64,000 bases of DNA, taken from Aphelocoma coerulescens. Lineage: Eukaryota; Chordata; Aves; Passeriformes; Corvidae. The stretch covers positions 186,001-250,000 of the forward strand of contig NW_027184085.1 of NCBI RefSeq assembly GCF_041296385.1. The letters run 5' to 3'. The notes below the pieces were generated by a model. It was not told where the DNA came from, searched no databases, and was given only the letters and a program-made list of their open reading frames with translations. This document shows, piece after piece, positions 10,385 to 23,944 of this stretch (the first letter of the stretch is position 1; each line of letters begins with the position of its first letter). Both the position numbers and the translations under genes were made by a program.

Positions 10385-11500
10385 GCTTTCCCAGGAATAG
10401 CCCAAGTTCCTTTTCTCCCTCACCGGTCCGGGGCCGTGAGACCGAACCTTGGGCCCCAGGAGACAGGAGAGGTGTTATCAACACTCGAACCTCCAAAGCG
10501 TTGTTATTGCTCAGAGAGCTGCGCCGGCACTGAGCTACTCCCATGCGCCTGCACGGCTTTGGGGAGGGGCAAGACCACGTCCCACTCCTGCCTGGAGAAA
10601 TTTCAACGCCCTAAAAAGTCATTTCCCTTCTCTCTCTCTGACCCAGGGCCAAAGCAGCTGTGTAGAACAACCCGGGGGATTTATGGGAGGGTGACTCTCT
10701 CAGGAAAGACCCCAGACCCTGAGGAAACAAACCCACCCCAAATTTCCAGCTGAAAACACGCTGCTTCCTGAACAGCAGCGCACAAAACTCTCTATAGCCA
10801 GACAGGAGACGACAAACCAGAAAAAGCCAAAAGATGTGCTCTGCTTGCATGCACTCTCTGACTGGTAATTCCAAAGGAAATTCCCCACAGATCGTAAGCA
10901 GTCACCTACAATTTGTCCTCTGCATTCATGACTGCCTTGGCTTTCTGTAGAAGTGTGTCAAACATCCATGCAGGCGTCAGGGCCTGGGCTGGCTCGTTTA
11001 TGGCTCTTCCTGACAGGCCCAGGCCAAACCCAAGCACCCCCCTCACTGCTCCAGCCCCGCTTTCAGGGAAATATTGACACGGCTTAGAAATACTCTCCTT
11101 CCCTGCAACTCACTCCCTCCCTGCGCATCCCCGGAGAGGATTTACTCTGCTCTTTGTTCCCGACAGCACCTCTCCAGCGCAAATCCCACTTCACACAGAC
11201 ACAGACCTAAGGCAATGGTTCCAGCAGCAGCTGCAAGCCCCAACTCCCTGTCTCCTGCACAGCTCATCCAAGCACTCCCAGCAATCTCACCTCGGCCCAG
11301 AGACTCTCTGTCCGCAGAGGGAAACACAACCCGATGGCACGCAGCTCTGGCACCACATTCCCTCTTCCCTTCTCCCTTTTTCCAGCACACCAGGCTGCTG
11401 GAAACAGCATTCCCTAGGCAGTTCATCCCAACACAGAGAAGAGGAGCCTGTGACTTACCCACACCATGGGCAGGACAAGGGGGGCCCTAGCTGGCAGGGA
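10385..11500. repeat. Duplicated module W followed by the tail of module X
   Basis: This segment matches the reverse complement of about 34,800-35,740. Anchor blocks include the one around 10,600-10,650 (TTTCAACGCCCTAAAAAGTC, then CTGACCCAGGGCCAAAGCAG), which is mirrored near 35,465-35,525, and the CAGTGCCGGCGCAGCTCTCT-type block near 10,520 (mirrored near 35,595). At 11,390-11,500 it continues into the CCCTAGGCAGTTCATCCCA part of module X. Identity by eye is clearly lower than in the core of X. In minus orientation there is a donor-like GACCG/GTGAGG at 10,427. Confidence 0.75.
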
Positions 11501-11519
11501 CAGGTTCTTCTAGCACAGA

Positions 11520-14500
11520 GGTTTCTGAGCCCAAAAAGGAGCCTTACTTTGGCTTCCCTGACTTATTCAGCAGCCTTTTAGAAACACGTGGCAGGGAGGG
11601 AAGCTGCTTTTCCTGCCACCATTCAGCTGCCAAAACCAGTAACCCCTCCACAGTGCTGCTGCAGCCTTGCCTGGCCCTGGGGCCATAGAGCAGGAGCCTT
11701 GTGGGCATGAACCTGCCCTTGATGCATCCCCTGAGCAAAACCCACTAGTGAAAGGTGGTGAGAGCAACCAGCAGGGGTGGTAAGCAAATCTGTGAGCCCT
11801 TAGGAGAGGCCTGTGCCATCAGAAATGTAGAATGGTGTCTTTCAGTCGAAAGGGTCATACAGTGTTCATCTAATCCAGTTGCCTCACCAAACACGCTGAC
11901 ATACAAAATAATAAGCAGAAACCTTATTTCTGGTATTTCCTCACTTCTAAGTCTCAGAACTTGCAACTAAACCTACTCAATCTGTAAATTTGCGTATGCC
12001 ATTGATTAGATTATTTGTAATCTTTCTCACTGCTGAAGGGTTAACACGGTGTCCTTATATCCTGATGCTTATAAATAATTAAAGACACAGCAGAATTCTT
12101 CACTAAAATCTACCATAGTCTTTTCCAGAACTGATTTCTAATCCTTTCCAAGACAGCTGCACAAGTTAATATTAAAAAAAAAGTGCTGAACCATATTTCA
12201 CAACTTGCCAGCTGCCTGCCAGGGCAGAGGGGTGCATGGTTCTGGCAGGGAGGGCACAGCCTCAGCACCAGCCTGCTTGGAGAACCTCCTCTGCTCAGTG
12301 CCAGTGCCTCAAGCAGCAGTGCCTCAGGAAGGAGCATTCCCAGCCCATCCAAAAGGACATAGGGATTTACTGGTCTGGCCACGGGGAGGGGGTGAGTGCT
12401 GCAAGGGGGAGGCTCTTGCACAAGTCTGGAGTGGGCAAAGAAGGCACAACTGAGAAGGAATGGCCACCTCAGCCCCTCTCCTTCATTACAGCTCTGCACC
12501 TTCCCCTACCTGTAGGTCATAGGGAGAGGTGACAATGGGCACTGAGGGAATCAGTTGGCTGAGCAAGCTGGCGGGCAGAAGGTCCAAGAAGCTGACTTGT
12601 AAAAAAAACCAAAACCTAGAAAGGTTAATCGTGATTAACCACATATCAGAAATGCCTTCCTCTCTAATGGTAAAGCCACTGACACACTTTTTCTCCTCTT
12701 GCTTTGTCATTTATCTCGTAAATCAACCCATCTGCTTTCAAACCAAACGTGCCAAGTAAATATGAAGATTATTAGGAAGCCTTTTTATTTCCCTAGAGCC
12801 AATTAAACAGCTGGAGGTTACATTTTTTTAATATTGCCAAGCTGTTACCAGGCGTAACAAAAGGCAGTTGGCTGCACACACAGCCCCGCAAGGTTTCACC
12901 GGGCTGATGCAGCAAAATCAAGGAACTTGTGCCTTGCAACCAGCTGCAAATGCCGGAGACGCACCGCTGATTTTATGGCAGCTGTCACACCAGAAGAGCT
13001 GATCCTCCCAGACAGTGGAAGTACACAATTAGGTCACATTAAACATCGAGAAAATGCCACAGCAGTTCCCCATGCCAACTACAAGTGAGTGACACTGGAA
13101 AACAGTTCCTAGCTGGCAAGAACCATCCCAGCATCAGTGCATAATTTCTGCTAAAAGTTTACAGATGAAGTCTGAGGGTGCAGAAGCGTGAGCAATCACC
13201 CAAACAGAGGGATTCATAACGCTTTCCCACAAGGCAGAGAAGTGAGACAGGCAAGCACCAAAGACTGGTTTATCCCCCCTGGGAAGCCACCGCTACCTCC
13301 TGTTCACAGAAACAGAGGGGCTGGCTACAGCATTCCTTCAGGAGGGTTTCCTTTAGGGCCAGAATAACAAGATGAAGCAGTGATGCTCACAGCAGAAGCT
13401 TCAGACTTGTGAAGGCTTTTTTTCCACGTACAACACCAAGCTCCTAGCCTTACCACAGGAGCAAAAGTATTTGCAGTGTCCTTACCATTGCACCCACACA
13501 CTACAAAGTACGTCCTTGGCCAGAGGTGGACTAGCGAGAAAAGCACAGCCCACTCTGCTTACAGAAAGCCTTTTTGCATCCTGTCAGCACCACCTACATT
13601 CAGCTTAGTCCAGTCTTGCAAACCTGAAATCAAAGGTAGTTATGAAAGGTAGCTGTTGTCACAGGTAACAGACATTCTGTTGCACAATATTTGGTGCTCG
13701 CCACAAATTGCACTGAAACAACTTCTATGCCATTGCCACAACAGTGGTAATTATTTAAAACATGAATAAAAGGGCTCTGTACAGGAGGGCAATGCTGCAT
13801 GGGGAGAGAACACACCACACCATGTAAACTTCAACACTGTGAGAAGTGTCAGTCTATGTCTTTTTACTCCCATATACTCCCATGTATCTTGAAACTACTT
13901 GTGGAGTCTACTGATTACAAAAGCATGGTAATTTTGCCTGTGATCAAAGACATAGCAATGATGCAGCAGCAAGCAGTGCACCTCAGGGAAATGTTACACA
14001 GTTTTTGGGATGGTAAGTGGGCAGCACAGCTTTCTCAGCACATGAATTAACACCTCAATTCTTTAAAAGTTTCCATTTTACCAGTTTCTTCACCAGGCTT
14101 TTTCAGTAGAAGCACTAGTTGTCACGATCAGCAGTCCTGCTGCAGTATCTCCTCTGCACGCATCCTCACAGAGCACCCCCATGCTTCGCTCCCAAACACA
14201 AGAGCAAGGCTATTCTTTACACTTTTAGGTCAGCCCTTTAGCACCGGCCAGGAGCAGCATCTCCTCCCAAAAGCAGCTGTCAGAAAGGCAGAGGCAGATA
14301 TGCATGCAGGAAGTAACCTCCTGAGGTACTGCTGCTGCACTGCCCATGACCAGGGTCTGAGAGCAAAGCCATGCACCAGCACATGCTAAGAAGCAAGCTG
14401 AGGGCTTACAGGAAACAACCAACCTCCAAGATATTTTGAATTGTGAAACAATTTAAGCTACAGCCCAGAACAAAGACATCAAAGTTATGACACCCTCCTA

Positions 14501-14540
14501 AATCAGATTTAGTCTGGTCTGTCATGGCACAAGATTACAA
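11520..14540. other. No gene recognised
   Basis: About 3 kb of moderately AT-rich DNA. No splice-bounded coding exon, CR1, LTR or tandem repeat was identified. The short open frames look random. Confidence 0.4.
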
Positions 14541-14544
14541 TGTC

Positions 14545-15045
14545 ACACTTTCACAGAATGGTTAAAGATTGGAAAGGGACCACTGGAGGTCACCTAGCTC
14601 CCAGACATGCAAGGGTCCCCCAAAGCAGGTTGTTGAGGATTGTGTCCAGATACCTTCTGAAAACCTCCAAAGAGGGAGACTCCACAACTTCTCTAGGCAA
14701 TCTGTTCCAGTGCTTGGTCATCCACACAGTAAAGTTCTTGCTCATGTACATCAGTTTCTGCCCGCTGCCTTTTGTACTATTGTTGGGCAAAACCCAACCA
14801 GAGCCTGGCTCCATCCTCTTGGCACTCTCCCTTCAGATACTGATAGACTTTGATGAGGTTCCCCTCTCTGGCGTCTCTTCTTGAGGCTGACCAGGGACAG
14901 CACCCTCAGCCTTTCCTCATACATGAGATTCACCTTAATCATCTTTGTTACTCTAAGCTGGACCCTCTCCAGAGGCTCCATGTCTCGCCTGTCCTGAGGA
15001 GCCCAGAACTGCACACAGCACTCCAGATGTGGCCTCCCCAGGGCC
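14545..15045 (-). mobile_element. CR1 LINE 3' fragment
   Basis: Read on the plus strand it starts with the antisense CR1 3' tail (TTTCACAGAATGGTTAAAGA, then GGAAAGGGACCACTGGAGG). It proceeds through the typical landmarks: the dominated-by-frontal-sentence block around CTTCTTGAGGCTGACCAGGG and the GAACTGCACACAGCACTCCA block near 15,005. The element is therefore in minus orientation and 5'-truncated, as usual for bird CR1. It runs into a GC-rich, CpG-dense stretch at about 15,045-15,300 with no recognisable gene. Confidence 0.85.
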
Positions 15046-15299
15046 GAGCGAAGGTGTGGGGTCCGTCCCTCCCGGGGAAGCTCTGGCGGCCTGCGTGAGG
15101 GCCGGGCAGGAGCGGGGCGCGCCGGCTGCTCCCTCGCGGGGCCGCGCTGGGCTCGCAGCGCTGCGGCTGCCGGGCCCTCGCTCCCGGCAGGGCCCGGCCT
15201 GGGCCCCACCGCCCGTGCGGGAGCACCGGCCGCCAGACCCGCCTCCCGGGACACAGCCCCGCTCCCGCCCGACCCCTGCCCCGCTTACAACACCTAGAG

Positions 15300-17290
15300 C
15301 CATAAGTGACAGCTGGGCTTCGCAGGACCGAGCGCGATGGAAAAAGGGAATCCAGCTGAAATACACATGGCCTCACACTCCCAAGCTGTAGGGTGGTCTG
15401 ATGAGAGCAAGAGCTCATCAAGACAGGTCCAGCCTAACCTGGGGGAGACCTGGGACAGAGGAGCTTGAATGTCCCATACCTGGGAAAGCAACAAAAAGCC
15501 TTAACCAAAAATTATTTAATTCATTTATATTCAGCATTAAGTTCTCCTCCCTACCTCCCCATGCCCTCCCCACGACCCCAGCCAGCCTGGGTTTTGTAGA
15601 GTAATTTTAGGGCTCCGTGTTTCTGACCAGATCTCATCTACTGTGACATCTGAAAGAGCCCAGTGAGTGGAAGGCTCCAGCCCACAGATAGCCAAGAAAA
15701 TCTAAGATTTCCTTGCTGCTCATGCAGTTTTCTCAGACTGTTTGTCAAAAGTTATTGGTGGCTATTTTTTAAATGAAAGGAGTAGAGAGAAAATAGCTTT
15801 GCGGCATATTGGGCTAGCAGATTGTTCAGACTCTGTACAGGGACAATAAAGCTTTTAGGATCCTTTGATTGACATATATAATGAATGTAGCTGTCAAACT
15901 TTTGTGCAGCAATTTTATTTTGTATTGGCAAGCTATTTCACTGGCCAGGGTTTTGCATAAAAGGAATAATTCACATTGTTGTGGTGCTGCTATTTACAGA
16001 GCCTAGAGGACAGTGGCATCACTACAATATAAATATTAATATTCAAATTTCTTTTGAAATACATAATTCTGTATGCAACCTATCCTACGTGCACATCTTC
16101 ACACAGGGAGAAAGGCATTGTTCTGCAGAGAGAAGGGGGCCTGGAGCCGCTGGGGGTTGTTATTCATTCACTGATTCATTCTGTAGCCTTTGAAAAGCCA
16201 CTTAGTTACTCTGCACTTTAATGTTTCTCTCTGTGGAGCAGAGAACAAAGCCTCAACACAAACTGCCATCACTGTTACCAGTCAGAGTGGCAGAGGTCAC
16301 AGAGCCAGCATGGGGTCAAGGGGCTGCTCTGAGCAGCCCGTGTGTGCACAAAGCCCAGGACAGCTGTGCTCTTCTCAAACAGCTGCTTTCTCCTGCCGAA
16401 GCAGCGGCAGGATCAGCTTGGGCTACCTAAGACAGCAGTTGCTGCTTGCCCACTACCTTTCTTTGATTATGAACAATAACTTGCCAAGAAATCACTAGCC
16501 TCAGAGAAAACAGGCAGAAAGCAAACGAGAGGGCAAAGCAAAACATAAAGGAGAGAGGGGGAAAAAAAAATCCATATAAACAAGGATGACTCTCACACTC
16601 TATTTGCTATGCAGTCAAGCCCACAAGTGAGTTGTGTATCTGAAGGTGGAAATACAAAGACATGTCCTGTTCCCTGGGGAAAGGTAAGCAACTTCTCAAA
16701 TTATCTTTAGAGGCTGTTATTAGCCTTGCACTAGCACTGACATACCCTGTGCCCAAAGCCACAGCATGCACACACTGTATCCATAAAAAGAGATATTCAC
16801 AGCTCATAGAAGTGCTCATAGAAGTGCTGTGCAGCTCATAGAAGTGCTGTGCCCGTGCTCTGGTACCAGTATCATTTAAAACAAAACAAAAAAAAAGTTT
16901 GAGTAGCAAGTGAGCGCATGGAAAGGACTTGAACGGCAAGAATTTGGAAAGAGCATGGGAATCCAGCTTGGGGTGCTGAGGTCAATGGGCACACAATTTT
17001 TTAAGAGTGTACCAGGTTTGTTTGTTCAGTCATTCCTATATTCATTTTCAATTCCAGAGACAGGAGCTTCATGTCTAGCCCCAAAATAACAGCATTGTCT
17101 GAGACAAAGCCAACTTGGTAAGGGGTACCAGAGCTTTTCCCAGCCCATTTATGTAATAAAGCATTATATACAACTGTTGGAAAACATACCAGTTTAAAAA
17201 TTTTTTATATATGACTTTGGCCAGGTTTGCTCATCTTTGCCTCAGGGAAAGGGAACTGAAGCTTCTTTCCAGGGCATTGTTTCTCTAGGT
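15300..17290. other. No gene recognised
   Basis: AT-rich DNA. A small direct repeat of CTCATAGAAGTGCT occurs three times at about 16,803-16,847. Nothing else of note was found. Confidence 0.4.
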
Positions 17291-17715
17291 GAGGCCTGAT
17301 GGGTTTAGCATTTCAAAAGACTAGGAGTAGCCCCAATAAGATAAAGCCATTGAGGGAACATCACCAGAACAGATGTCAGCGGCCATCTAAGAACATCTAC
17401 CCCTGAAGATCTAATTAACATCAGAAGCGAAGAAACACAGATCTAATAGGAGACCAGATACTAGGAACTACACAACTTGAGACCAATGAACACTGATCCA
17501 ATTCGTTTCTATGAGTTTTGACTGTAAAAAAGATCTGAAAATTCTAGTAAAGGTCATGTGTCATGGAATGATTCTCTCGGCACACCCGGGCTATGTGTGG
17601 ATGAGATGATTTCTGTGCTACATCCTGGCCAGAGAATAAAGTAGTGCCTTGACTCTCTAACATTAAAAATGTTGCTGGAGGCTTTTTTGTTTTTCCTGCA
17701 GTTTCGGTGACACAA
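17290..17715 (+). mobile_element. Probable solo LTR of an endogenous retrovirus
   Basis: The right half has the order expected of a songbird ERV LTR end: a polyadenylation signal AATAAA at 17,635-17,640, then GTAGTGCCTTGACTCTCTAAC, then a T-rich stretch ending near TTCGGTGACA at about 17,712. No internal viral genes flank it, so it would be a solo LTR. The left boundary near TGATGGGTTTAGC is a guess, and no target-site duplication was confirmed. Confidence 0.45.
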
Positions 17716-17719
17716 CCAG

Positions 17720-19630
17720 GAAGCAGAACAGGAGCTTTATGGCCCTGTTACTTGGGTCCTAAAATACAGAGAAAGAAGACAGGGCAGAGAGCAAAGAAGA
17801 AAAACAGAGCTTTGTCCTCATTCACATCATAGCCCTGTAAGGCTTTGACCAAAAGATATAACTGTATAGTGAAACATCTATGGGGGACTCTCTTGTCTGG
17901 CACAGAGGGGTTCTGCAGATGGACTTCCAGGGCGGGGAAAGAGTACCAAGTCGGCAACACAAATTACTTCAGGCCAAACTCCAATACATAACTATAGATT
18001 CCATAGATACATCCAGCCTTAAGCCCAGAAGCAATACAGGTGGGGAGAACGGAGCCTGGGTGATTTAAACTACGTGTTTAAGCAGTTCAAGGTAACTGGA
18101 AGTAGCGCTGGTGCCTCTGGGTTTCTCTGTTCGTTATTTAAGGTGAACATAAAAACACAGAGTGCAGGAGCCCAAGGATGTTCCTCACTGGCTTCAAGCT
18201 GGCAGTTTCCTAAAAGCAGTGCTTGTTGCTTTCCTTGGTTTGCCGACCAGCAGTGCCACCTCCCCTCCCTGCTGCCATGGAGCTCAGCCTTCCCCAGTGT
18301 TAACAAAATGGCACGTTACTCTACTTGGCCAGATTTTAGCTCTGAGAATTTCATTCTGAACAGTTCAGCATCTGCTTTAGCCAAAACAGTTCCACTATTT
18401 CCAGGAATATTATTAAAGGAAAAATAGACTGCTTGGCACATGTTACATAAATTCAGGCAACCTTTTACATGAGGATCTCTAGCTTCAGAAGGGAAATTTT
18501 GAAATCTGGCAGAGAGGTGACCTTTGTGGTAGAAATGTGTCTATCCCTATTAAAACCTACCTAACTTTGGCCAGATTATAGAGCAGGGAAATACTGCAGT
18601 TAAGGGCGCAGTAAAGAGTTCTGAGAATTGCACTTACTTGCTGTTTCTGCTGTGGGCAAGAGGTCCCTTATCTCCTGCAGAGCTGCAGCTTGTGCTCCCC
18701 CACTACCTTGGCCAGTTATGGCTGCACAGGTCCTCCATGGCTGGATGACGAAATTACAGAGCCAAGGGTGAGCAGAGAGACCAGCATTCCATCTGACGTC
18801 TACATACATTCCCGTAACTTTCTGATACAGGACAGCCCCATCTGTCACACAGCCCAGGTTCAACGGCAGCATCGCGAGTGCTGCGCAGGCACGAGGGCAC
18901 TGCAGAAAACAAACTGTGACCAAAAAAGTCAGGGCAATTACAATACATAGATGCACAGCTGGAAGAATTAATGTCAAGCAGACAATGGCATTACAGACGT
19001 CCCCTAACAATGAGGGCTTGAATCTGCTGTCTCAGTAAAACTCTCTAAATTAGGTTTGTGTGCAGCATACGGAGAGTTTCTGAAAGAAATATAAATATAG
19101 GCCATCATTCTGCAAAGCTTCACAAACCCAAACCCTTGCATTCAGGTGCCATCTCACTGACTTTGCTGCAAAATCAAGGCCATTCACGTTAAAAGCACAG
19201 ACAAGAACATCTGCTCAAACTGAACTTGTAGAAAAAAGCCCCAGTCCTAGGTAAGGCAGAACACACGTGTTTTAATTTTTAAAGTCACTATGACACAGAG
19301 ACTTGTTAAGAAATGCACGTGCTTTTAGATGTATAGGGCTGCTGGCAGGAAAGGCTGAAGTTTTTTTACAAATGCCTGTAGCTCATAGGTTAAGACTACC
19401 ATCAGACCGATATCCTTCAACACTCCAACTTCAATACCAAAATTGTAAGAACCTCCTGCATTCCATTCCCTAGTACGGTAACAAGACAAAGTCCTCACCC
19501 ACCCTGGATCGTCCAAACAATAGAATACAAGGTTGAAACGAGCCTTGTGGTTTGAGGGGCACCTTCTGCCCAAAAAGCCCAACTGTGCATCCAGATAAAA
19601 ATGAACACCACAAATAGAGAGTACAAAAAC
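17720..19630. other. No gene recognised
   Basis: Mixed DNA without splice-bounded exons or repeats that I can identify. Confidence 0.4.
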
Positions 19631-19639
19631 CACGGAACA

Positions 19640-19935
19640 CCGCTTCCAGCAGGCGCCCTCGTCGGTATTTAAAGGCGTGGCTCAGGCAATAGCAACAAAG
19701 CCCCGAGGCAAAAAGCCTGGGAGGTCGGGGTTGGGTTTTTTTCCATTCAAGCCACACGTGTTCCCCAGCGCCCATTACCGGGACTCGCTCCGGGCTGGCG
19801 CCGTTCCACGGTGCGAGGGGACCGGAGAAGCCACGCGACCCACGGCACCGGCGGCACTCGGTGCCCGGGGGCGGCCCCGCGCCGGGAGAGCCCCGCCCGC
19901 CCCCGGCACCTGGACAGCTCATCCTCTGCACCTGA
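19640..19935. promoter_or_regulatory. CpG-rich island at the 3' side of the THRA-like gene
   Basis: A short CpG-dense stretch begins abruptly and marks the left edge of the GC-rich THRA-like block. No coding exon of a known gene is attached to it. A purine-rich G/A tract (about 19,975-20,180) follows, at the place where the receptor's terminal exon would be expected. Confidence 0.35.
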
Positions 19936-20207
19936 CACACTGGGGCACCGGGCTTTCCTTCCTATGGATAACAGGGGAGAACGAGGGGGGGAAAGGATGA
20001 TGGACAGATGAGGGGGAGAAGGGGAAGAGAGGGGAGTCGGGTTGGGGAGCAGGGAGAAAGGAGGGCTGGGGGGATCGGGGATGCACAGGGGAGCTGGGAG
20101 AGAGGGTGGGAGGCACTGGGGAGAGGGTAGGAGGGAGGCTGGGAGAGAAAGGGAGAGTGTGGGGGAGAGAGAAAGAAACTGGGGGGGTCTCTGCTTTCCT
20201 ACCCCCC

Positions 20208-20349
20208 CGCAGATCCATCACCTTCATCAGCAGCTTGGGCCAGAAGCGGGGAATGTTGTGTTTGCGGTAGTTGATATAGTGCTCAAAGGCCAGCAGATAC
20301 ATCTCCTGGCACTTCTCAATCTTCTCGACACAGATCAGCCCCGTCAGGT
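20208..20349 (-). pseudogene. THRA-like: THRA-like penultimate exon (helices 9-10 region)
   Basis: An acceptor CCGCAG precedes [15 protein letters not shown], and the open frame continues through [14 protein letters not shown] to [12 protein letters not shown]. Where the donor GT should follow CTGCG there are six G's first. The next GT (GTAGGA) is six bases on, which would add two glycine-like codons in frame. The terminal exon (helices 11 and 12) is not found in the following 1 kb. Confidence 0.85.
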
Positions 20350-20374
20350 CTGCGGGAATCAGGGAATCATCAGG

Positions 20375-20690
20375 GGATTGTGGAATCATGGAATGGTTTG
20401 GGTGGGAAGGGACCTTAAAGCTCACTCAGTTCCACCCCCCTGCCATGGCGGGGACACCTTCCACTATTCCAGGGTGCTCCAAGCCCTGTCCAACCTGGCC
20501 TTGGACACTTCCAGGGATGGAGCAGCCACAGCTTCTCTGGGCAGCCTGTGCCAGGGCCTCAGCACCCTCACAGGGAGGAATTTCTTCCCAATACCCCATC
20601 ACAATCTCCCCTTTTCAGTTTAAACCTCTCCTTGTCCTGGCACTCATTGCCCATGGAAGAGTCCCTCTCCCAATCCCATACCTGCAGGGA
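20375..20690 (-). mobile_element. CR1 LINE 3' fragment in a THRA-like intron
   Basis: The antisense tail ATGGAATGGTTTGGGTGGGA leads into CTCCAAGCCCTGTCCAACCT, CAGGGATGGAGCAGCCACAG and CTCTGGGCAGCCTGTGCCAG. These are hallmark blocks of the avian CR1 3' end. It inserted between the last two surviving THRA-like exons. Confidence 0.92.
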
Positions 20691-20704
20691 TTCTCCCTCC
20701 CACA

Positions 20705-21621
<917 letters not shown>

Positions 21622-21964
21622 TCACCGGGGAACACTCGTGGCAGGGCCAGTGCAGCAGCCAGAAGAGGAAGCTGCGTGACAGGGCCAGTGACAGGGCCAA
21701 TGGCAGGGCCAGGGCCACCCGCGGGCACAGCTGTCCCCTTTGGTCACTGCTCACCCCTGAACCCTTTAGGGGTGACCAGCTCAAGGACACTGGGCAATGT
21801 CCCAACCCCCCTCGACTGCCCAAGGACACCGGTGACATCCCAAACCCTGGCACTGCCACCATGTGTGTGCTGAGTGTGTGAGTGCTCAGCAGATCCTGGC
21901 TAGGGCTGGGGGCCAGGGTGGGGGACCGAGATGGTGACAGAGTCCCTCCACTGCATCCCCTCAC

Positions 21965-22164
21965 CAGGAATTTCCGCTTCTGCTTCCAGTGGCTGCCCTG
22001 GGCATTGGTGCTGCGGTGGGCTTCTGTCACAAGGCGGATCAGCTCCCACTCCTCGGCGCTGGGGCGATGCTGCAGGGACTTGATCATCTCCTCCTTCTGC
22101 TGCCACTCCCGGTTCTCCTCGATCAGCTTCCGCTTGGCTACCTGCTTCGAGTCATCCAGCACCA
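21965..22164 (-). CDS. THRA-like: THRA-like coding exon 5 (hinge, start of LBD)
   Basis: It begins at a CGGCAG acceptor and encodes [19 protein letters not shown], then [15 protein letters not shown], and ends at [11 protein letters not shown] before GTGAGG. The hinge normally has RRR where WQQ stands, so part of the basic C-terminal extension that supports DNA contact and nuclear import is neutralised. A two-codon deletion (one PS of the usual PSPS) is also in frame. Confidence 0.88.
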
Positions 22165-22521
22165 CTGCCGGACCCCCAGCATCAGCCAGGATCCCCCCAC
22201 ATCAGCCAGGACCCCCCATCCATGCATCCCACAGCTGCAGCATAGCACCCCATGGTGACCCCCCCCAGCCTCCTCCTGTGGCTGCTCTGGGCATCCCAAA
22301 TTGCCCCATAGCACCAGGACCCCAACCCACCTCCCAAAAGCCCCCCACTATCATCTGGGATGCCCCCCAGTCAGCTAGGACCCCCCATTCATGCATTCTA
22401 CCCCACTGCTGCATCACATACCAGCCCAGTCCTGCAGCTACTCCGGGTACCCCAATGTGCCCCAGGGTGTCGGGACCCCAACCTGCCCCCCAGCCGAGCC
22501 CCCCCACGCCCCCCAACTCAC

Positions 22522-22651
22522 AGTCCATGGCCATGCCCACGGAGATGCACTTCTTGAAGCAGCAGAGCTGGCACTGGTTGCGGGTGATCTTGTCGATGAC
22601 ACAGGAGTAGGTGGGGTGCAGGTTCTTCTGGATGGTCCGACGGAAAAATCC
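22522..22651 (-). CDS. THRA-like: THRA-like coding exon 4 (second zinc finger, 6-codon deletion)
   Basis: It starts [17 protein letters not shown] and continues [13 protein letters not shown], then C-F-K-K-C to GMAMD. The normal exon has six more residues after TYSC (a C-x5-C-C arrangement). Here 18 nt are missing in frame, so one of the four zinc ligands of finger 2 is lost. The R in the usual CQLCRFKKC is also a cysteine. The exon is 130 nt with acceptor CCCCAG and donor GTGAGT, and phase is preserved. Confidence 0.88.
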
Positions 22652-22720
22652 CTGGGGAGGGCATGGGGGAGTGACCCAGTGAGCACTGCTGAGCCCCCCT
22701 AGCCCCCTGCCCCAAGTCAC

Positions 22721-22821
22721 CTTGCAGCCCTCACAGGCGATGCAGCGGTAGTGGTAGCTGGCGGCCTTGTCCCCGCACACCACGCACTGTTCATCTTTGT
22801 CCAGGTAACTAGGGATGTACC
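22721..22821 (-). CDS. THRA-like: THRA-like coding exon 3 (first zinc finger)
   Basis: It encodes [20 protein letters not shown], followed by the rest of zinc finger 1 up to CEGCK at the exon end (donor GTGACT). All four zinc-binding cysteines and the P-box EGCK are present. Two sites that are nearly invariant in thyroid receptors differ: the usual TG before YHYRC reads AS, and the T of CITCEGC reads A. The changes are in frame and replace small residues. Confidence 0.88.
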
Positions 22822-22829
22822 CTGCGGGG

Positions 22830-23100
22830 ACCCCCAGGTCAGGGACCCCCAGGGCACCCCAGAGCAGGGACCCCCGCAGCGGGGACTCATGGGGTGCTCC
22901 ATGACAGGGATTCCCATGACAGGGACCCTCAGGGCACCCCAAGTCAAGGACCCCTGGAACACCCTGTAGCAGGGACCTTCCCACACACCCCACATCAGGG
23001 ATCCTCCAGGAATCCTGAGTCAGGGACCCCCTTGCATGCCTCACATCAGGGACACCCCACACACCCCATGCCAGGGACCCCCAGTAAGCCCTCCCCTCCC
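22830..23100. repeat. Minisatellite of CAGGGACCCCC units
   Basis: About 9-10 degenerate units of roughly 25-35 bp built on AGGGACCCCC and GGCACCCCA, intronic to the THRA-like gene. A separate two-copy tandem duplication of about 160 bp sits at 22,180-22,500. Confidence 0.65.
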
Positions 23101-23944
23101 TGTGCCTCAGTTTCCCCTCTGTCTGCACCCACTGTCTGCCCCACCACTACCCCTGCCCTGGCACGGGAAGGGTTAACACTGGGGGTGTGGGGGGGGGTGC
23201 CTGAGCCCCCCACGCCAATAAAGCCCCCATTATCCCATTATCTGGCCGGGAACCGGCAGCGGGGGGGGTCCCTGTCCCCCTGGCACACAGAGACCCACTG
23301 TCCCTGTCATTGTCCGTGGTCCCCCCGCCTGGCAGGCCAGGAACCAGCCCCCCACCAGAGTCCCCCCAGCCTCCCCACCACCGACTGCTCAGGGAAACTG
23401 AGGCACAGATTGCCCATGATGCATGGGGCGGTCCCCAGCACCCTGGGCCCCTCATGTCCCTCCCGGGAGCCCACCCTTGTGTTTTGGGGGGGCTGGAATT
23501 GGGGATCCCCGAAGGGTGAGAGGGATGGGAAAGGGACCGGATGCCTGGGTCCCCCCTGCATGGAGCACCTGTAACTCAGGGGAGTGTCCCCAGCACCCCA
23601 GGACCGCCGCACCCACCCGGGATCCCACAAACCCAGGCGTGGGCACCCCTCGAGCCCACTCTGGCGCTCTGCAGGTGCCGGATGCGGGGGTCCCTGGGTG
23701 CTCCCTCCCTCCGGGAGCGGGGCGGGTGCAGGGGATGGGCGGGAGCCGGACGCTTGGGTTCCCCCCTGGCCCCCCATCGGGTCCCGCCGGCACCGGCTGC
23801 TCCCCGCCGGGAATGGGGCAGGGCGGGGGGCAGTGCCCGCAGGGCCCCCCTTATCGCCCACCCCAGGGCGCTGCCGCCCCAATGGCGGCACCCCGACCCA
23901 CGAGGCGCCGAGGGGGATGTGGGGGACTGGGACCCCAGCAGACC

